Source of the DNA: Sulfurovum sp.
GTDB lineage: Bacteria > Campylobacterota > Campylobacteria > Campylobacterales > Sulfurovaceae
Direction of reading: 5' to 3'
DNA length: 64,000 bases
Assembly: GCA_016744875.1 (NCBI GenBank)
Contig: JADGDL010000003.1
Span: 1 to 64,000, forward strand
Shown: piece after piece, positions 61,532-64,000 of the stretch
Layout: every line of letters begins with the position of its first letter
How positions within the stretch are numbered: position 1 is the first letter of the stretch
Notes under the pieces: model-generated
Seen by the model: only the letters and a program-made list of their open reading frames with translations
Told to the model about the DNA's origin: nothing
Databases searched by the model: none
Translations under genes and position numbers: made by a program

Positions 61532-62961
61532 TGTTATTATCGGAACGTGAAGAGAGACAACGGCGTTTTACCCTTGCACTAAGAGCAGGTATTCCCGTAC
61601 TTCTTCTCGTTTTTCTAGTTTTTTACACAACCATTCATGAAGATCAACAGATCAATATCTCTATCAAAGATGGGGTCTTATTAACTGCTATTACCTTTAT
61701 CACTATTTACTTTATCTACTTTTTAATGATCCTCTCTGCAAAAGAAACCATGTTAGATGAAACCACACATGGCTTCAATAAAAAGACCTTTATTAAAAAG
61801 CTTCAAGAGCTAAAACCTACAGCTGTTGCAACTCTACATATTAAAAACTTCTCTTCAATCAATGAAAATTATAGTGCAGACCAAATAGATACACTTCTTT
61901 ATACACTGACAAATAAACTACATCTGGCCTTTAAACAAGAAGGCTTAGATAAAGTTATATTAGGGCGACTTCATGGTTCAGAGTTTCTTATAGCAGTTCA
62001 TGACGAACATCAGAATGTAGAACATATCTTGAAAAAAATGATAATAAAGAACCATAGTATCGATGAAATAGAAATTGATTATCAGTTTGCTGTCATCACC
62101 AATACAAATGAAGATTTTGGAAAAACCATCCTACAACTTCAAGATATTATTAACAGTCAATCAGGTCAAAATAAAAAACAAAAAGTTCAGCAGAGTACAC
62201 AAGATGCAAAAGAACTCACAAAGATAGAACAGTACGTTATCTCTGCCATTAAAGATACAAGTTTACTGCTATCCTTTAGACCTATGCTAAACACACAAAA
62301 TGACACCATAGATACCTATGAGATCGCAGTAAAACTTAAATGCCCTTCTCTTAAAGAAGATATTCTCCCCCGTATCTTTCTTCCTATCGTTAATCGTTTA
62401 GGTCTGGGTAGAGAGTATGACTTTTCTTTGGTGAGACATGTTATTGACCTCCTTCCTTTAGTAGATAAAAACATTTCATTTACTTTCAACCTTTCACCCT
62501 TTTCTCTTAGAGACAAAGAATTTCAAGAAAAAGTATTTCGCTATTTAGAAGAAAAAACAGTGGATCCATCACGGCTTATCATTCAACTCTATGAGCGAAA
62601 AACACACCATAACCTCAGTGGATACCTTAATACTCTTAAAAGCTTTAGAGCAAAAGGGATACAGATCTGTATCGATAATTTTGGTTCATCCAATGCCTCA
62701 ATGGAGTATATGAAACACTTTAAGTTTGACATGGTCCAGTTTGACAGAGATTATGTGACAGACCTTGAAAATGAAACAACATATGCTATGTTACATTCTC
62801 TAATAAAAATGTCAAAAAACCTGCAGGTAAAAACCGTTGCAAAGTGGGTTGATAATGAAGTACAGAAGAAAAAGCTAAAGGTTCTGGGTATTAACTATAT
62901 ACAAGGTTTTGGTGTCAGCAAAGCTATCACAGAAGATGAACTCATAAACAGATATAACTAA
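61531..62961 (+). CDS. Degenerate GGDEF-EAL membrane protein
   Basis: 476 residues. Two N-terminal helices (about 20-33 and 50-70), a GGDEF-like domain whose active loop reads LHGSEF (147-152), then an EAL-like domain (about 230-476). The EAL motif is YEIAVK (263-268), DDFGTG is DNFGSS (382-387), and the AEGVET motif is AKWVDN (437-442), so key metal and catalytic residues are missing. It probably does not make or cut c-di-GMP, but may bind it or a partner. Cotranslated with gyrB by a TAATG overlap, an odd pairing. Confidence 0.78.
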   Translation: MLLSEREERQRRFTLALRAGIPVLLLVFLVFYTTIHEDQQINISIKDGVLLTAITFITIYFIYFLMILSAKETMLDETTHGFNKKTFIKKLQELKPTAVATLHIKNFSSINENYSADQIDTLLYTLTNKLHLAFKQEGLDKVILGRLHGSEFLIAVHDEHQNVEHILKKMIIKNHSIDEIEIDYQFAVITNTNEDFGKTILQLQDIINSQSGQNKKQKVQQSTQDAKELTKIEQYVISAIKDTSLLLSFRPMLNTQNDTIDTYEIAVKLKCPSLKEDILPRIFLPIVNRLGLGREYDFSLVRHVIDLLPLVDKNISFTFNLSPFSLRDKEFQEKVFRYLEEKTVDPSRLIIQLYERKTHHNLSGYLNTLKSFRAKGIQICIDNFGSSNASMEYMKHFKFDMVQFDRDYVTDLENETTYAMLHSLIKMSKNLQVKTVAKWVDNEVQKKKLKVLGINYIQGFGVSKAITEDELINRYN

Positions 62962-62970
62962 AGGAAACAA

Positions 62971-63348
62971 ATGAAATACGGTGAAAAAGAGATACAGGCC
63001 TTTGACATAAACTCAGAAGAGAACTTTTGGCCAAATGAACATGAAAAGAACTATACGATCAATATAGAACTGCCTGAATTCATGTGTCTTTGTCCACGTT
63101 CAGGATACCCGGACTTTGCAACTATGAAGCTCTCTTACGAACCAAATGCACTGGTTATAGAGCTCAAAGCAATCAAACTCTACATCAACTCATTTATGTA
63201 TAGACATGTCTCACATGAAAATTCTGCAAATGAAATTTATGATGCGCTCTACAGCAAACTTAAACCAAAGTCTATGAAACTCACTGCAGATTTTAACCCT
63301 AGAGGAAATGTACATACAGTTATCGAAATCGACAGTAACAATAACTAA
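62971..63348 (+). CDS. queF: 7-cyano-7-deazaguanine reductase (unimodular QueF)
   Basis: 125 residues, the short type. Reduces preQ0 to preQ1 for queuosine in tRNA. Catalytic Cys41 and Asp48 in CPRSGYPDFA (41-50), and the NADPH/substrate strip ELKAIKLYINSF (64-75) are present. AAAGGAAAC precedes the ATG; it is 9 bp after the EAL gene. A perfect inverted repeat follows the stop codon. Confidence 0.93.
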   Translation: MKYGEKEIQAFDINSEENFWPNEHEKNYTINIELPEFMCLCPRSGYPDFATMKLSYEPNALVIELKAIKLYINSFMYRHVSHENSANEIYDALYSKLKPKSMKLTADFNPRGNVHTVIEIDSNNN

Positions 63349-63373
63349 ATATATGTCAATATGACATATATTT
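63347..63373. promoter_or_regulatory. 12-bp inverted repeat between queF and a CI-like gene
   Basis: AAATATATGTCA (63347-63358) and TGACATATATTT (63362-63373), perfect, with a 3-nt centre. It begins at the queF stop codon and lies 55-81 bp before the start of an HTH gene. It may be the queF terminator, an autoregulatory operator, or both. Confidence 0.5.
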
Positions 63374-63427
63374 AACCCTTATTCTGAATTTCCACTATCA
63401 TACCTTATATGAATACTAAGGATGCAT

Positions 63428-63664
63428 ATGATAGATTTTCAAGCCGTCATGCAAAGGCTAAAGCATGTACTCTCACTACATCAGAAAAAAGAAAAGATAC
63501 TGGACAAAGATATCGCTGATGCTCTCAAACTTGACCCACGATACTTTGCGGTCATAAAAAAACGAAAAAAAATTCCCTACGAAGCCATCGCCTATTTCTG
63601 TGAACAATACCATATAAGTATGAACTGGATATTGCTTGAACAAAATACGCCAAATTTGACCTAA
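63428..63664 (+). CDS. Small CI-repressor-like HTH protein
   Basis: 78 residues from the ATG at 63428, preferred over 63422 because CTAAGG lies 6 bp upstream. MIDFQAVMQRLKHVLSLHQKKE and DIADALKLDPRYFAVIKKRKKIPYEAIAYFCEQYHISMNWIL fit the N-terminal helix-turn-helix domain of phage CI-type repressors (lambda-like), without any C-terminal peptidase/dimer domain. No phage genes are nearby. Likely a host regulator or a remnant; possible operator just upstream. Confidence 0.65.
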   Translation: MIDFQAVMQRLKHVLSLHQKKEKILDKDIADALKLDPRYFAVIKKRKKIPYEAIAYFCEQYHISMNWILLEQNTPNLT

Positions 63665-63678
63665 ATTTATTTTGTAGC

Positions 63679-63684
63679 TATAAT
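63679..63684 (+). promoter_or_regulatory. Predicted -10 box for the DUF2853 gene
   Basis: TATAAT in TAGCTATAATG, 33 bp before the ATG at 63717. Confidence 0.45.
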
Positions 63685-63716
63685 GAAAATGTAAAAATTT
63701 TATTAAAGGAAGAAGC

Positions 63717-64000
63717 ATGAGTAAAAAAGTTGAAAAGATAGCACTGTATTCTGCATCGGCAAAAGAGCTTAAATTGGATCTCTCAGATGACCTTATTATC
63801 AAAGTAACCACTGGATTAGGACCATCGATCTATAAAAAAGATGCTGAGACAGTATCATGTTCAGATAGTTCAGAACTTGATACTGTTAAAAAGAATTTTT
63901 TACAAAAAAAGCTTGGACTTACTGCAAGTGATGCAGACATGGATGCTGCCATTAAAAAAGTATGTGAGGCTATGGGTTCATCAAATCGAAATAAGTATAG
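63717..64000 (+). CDS. DUF2853 family protein, N-terminal part
   Basis: The first 94 codons are present; the gene continues past the right edge (family length is about 105-110). The ATG follows a good AAAGGAAGAAGC site. The sequence is lysine/serine-rich and soluble: SKKVEKIALYSASAKELKLD, GLGPSIYKKDAETVSCSDSS, and the closing MGSSNRNKY all fit DUF2853. The function is unknown. Confidence 0.8.
   Translation, partial: MSKKVEKIALYSASAKELKLDLSDDLIIKVTTGLGPSIYKKDAETVSCSDSSELDTVKKNFLQKKLGLTASDADMDAAIKKVCEAMGSSNRNKY

Noticed and set aside
1..64000. CRISPR arrays, tRNA/rRNA genes, insertion sequences, prophage
   Set aside because: No regularly spaced repeats, no cloverleaf or rRNA-like sequence, and no transposase, integrase or phage structural genes were recognised in any frame; the single CI-like gene is not enough to call a prophage.

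Overview
The window is a 64 kb stretch of a Campylobacterota (Epsilonproteobacteria) chromosome, most like the sulfur-oxidising Sulfurovum/Sulfurimonas group. This is inferred from gene content, not from a search: a sulfide:quinone oxidoreductase, a ccoNOQP cbb3 oxidase followed by a DUF4006 gene, an ArsS-like kinase with a response regulator, a CiaB-family protein, DUF507 and DUF2853 proteins, and low GC with mostly AAAGGA/AAGGAG ribosome sites. No rRNA, tRNA, CRISPR array, insertion sequence or prophage was seen. Genes are dense and mostly housekeeping or respiratory.

Layout. 1-3300: the start of a leftward nrfH (nitrite reductase small subunit), a long divergent control region, sqr, a 53-residue ORF and a deformylase-like membrane protein. 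3461-5418: outer-membrane barrel gene, then rplM-rpsI. 5503-10580: the addA/addB helicase-nuclease pair. 10689-16858: hemN convergent with a leftward cbb3 operon ccoNOQP, DUF4006, a 34-residue ORF, a 209-residue membrane protein and a FixH-like protein. 17107-18255: a Sel1-repeat gene and a membrane protein gene. 18346-23705: a leftward sco-coxA-coxC-coxD-coxB-ctaB operon for a caa3-type oxidase. 23934-29874: a tight leftward biosynthetic operon (class V aminotransferase, hisZ, purA, DUF507, carA, ddl). 29977-33275: an exported flavodoxin and a Cpx/Ars-like stress operon (Spy-like protein, response regulator, kinase). 33421-44728: ciaB-like gene, rdgB, YajR-like MFS transporter, tkt, ispA, aroK, SDR, purN, nnr and small hypothetical genes. 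44855-52794: rpsU, AraC regulator, cupin, purT, VKOR-like protein, 2-hydroxyacid dehydrogenase, an unusual fumarate reductase/succinate dehydrogenase-like AB pair and a membrane HExxH protein. 52804-64000: leuC, NFACT/RqcH-like protein, cdsA, dxr, a small hydrolase, tsaD, gyrB, a degenerate GGDEF-EAL protein, queF, a CI-like HTH gene and the start of a DUF2853 gene.

How it fits together. Sulfide oxidation (Sqr) feeds quinone; two terminal oxidases (cbb3 and an A2-type caa3) and nitrite reduction are the outlets. Three promoters, for nrfH, hemN and ccoN, carry an FNR-like palindrome (TTGAT-N4-ATCAA or close variants) centred exactly 41.5 bp upstream of the start predicted from a TATAAT-like box. 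This suggests one oxygen-responsive regulator for the low-oxygen respiratory genes, while the caa3 operon lacks such a box and instead has a direct repeat with an 11-bp period. A second circuit, GTAAA-N5-GTAAA upstream of a Spy/CpxP-like gene and its two-component pair, looks like a Cpx-type envelope-stress loop.

The window contains no obvious new multi-gene defence or mobile system. The most unusual items are a metal-site-less peptide deformylase fold fused to membrane helices, an SdhAB-like pair whose iron-sulfur subunit has a fourth cysteine at the usual 3Fe-4S site and whose flavoprotein lacks the covalent-FAD histidine, and a possible extra small cbb3-operon protein.
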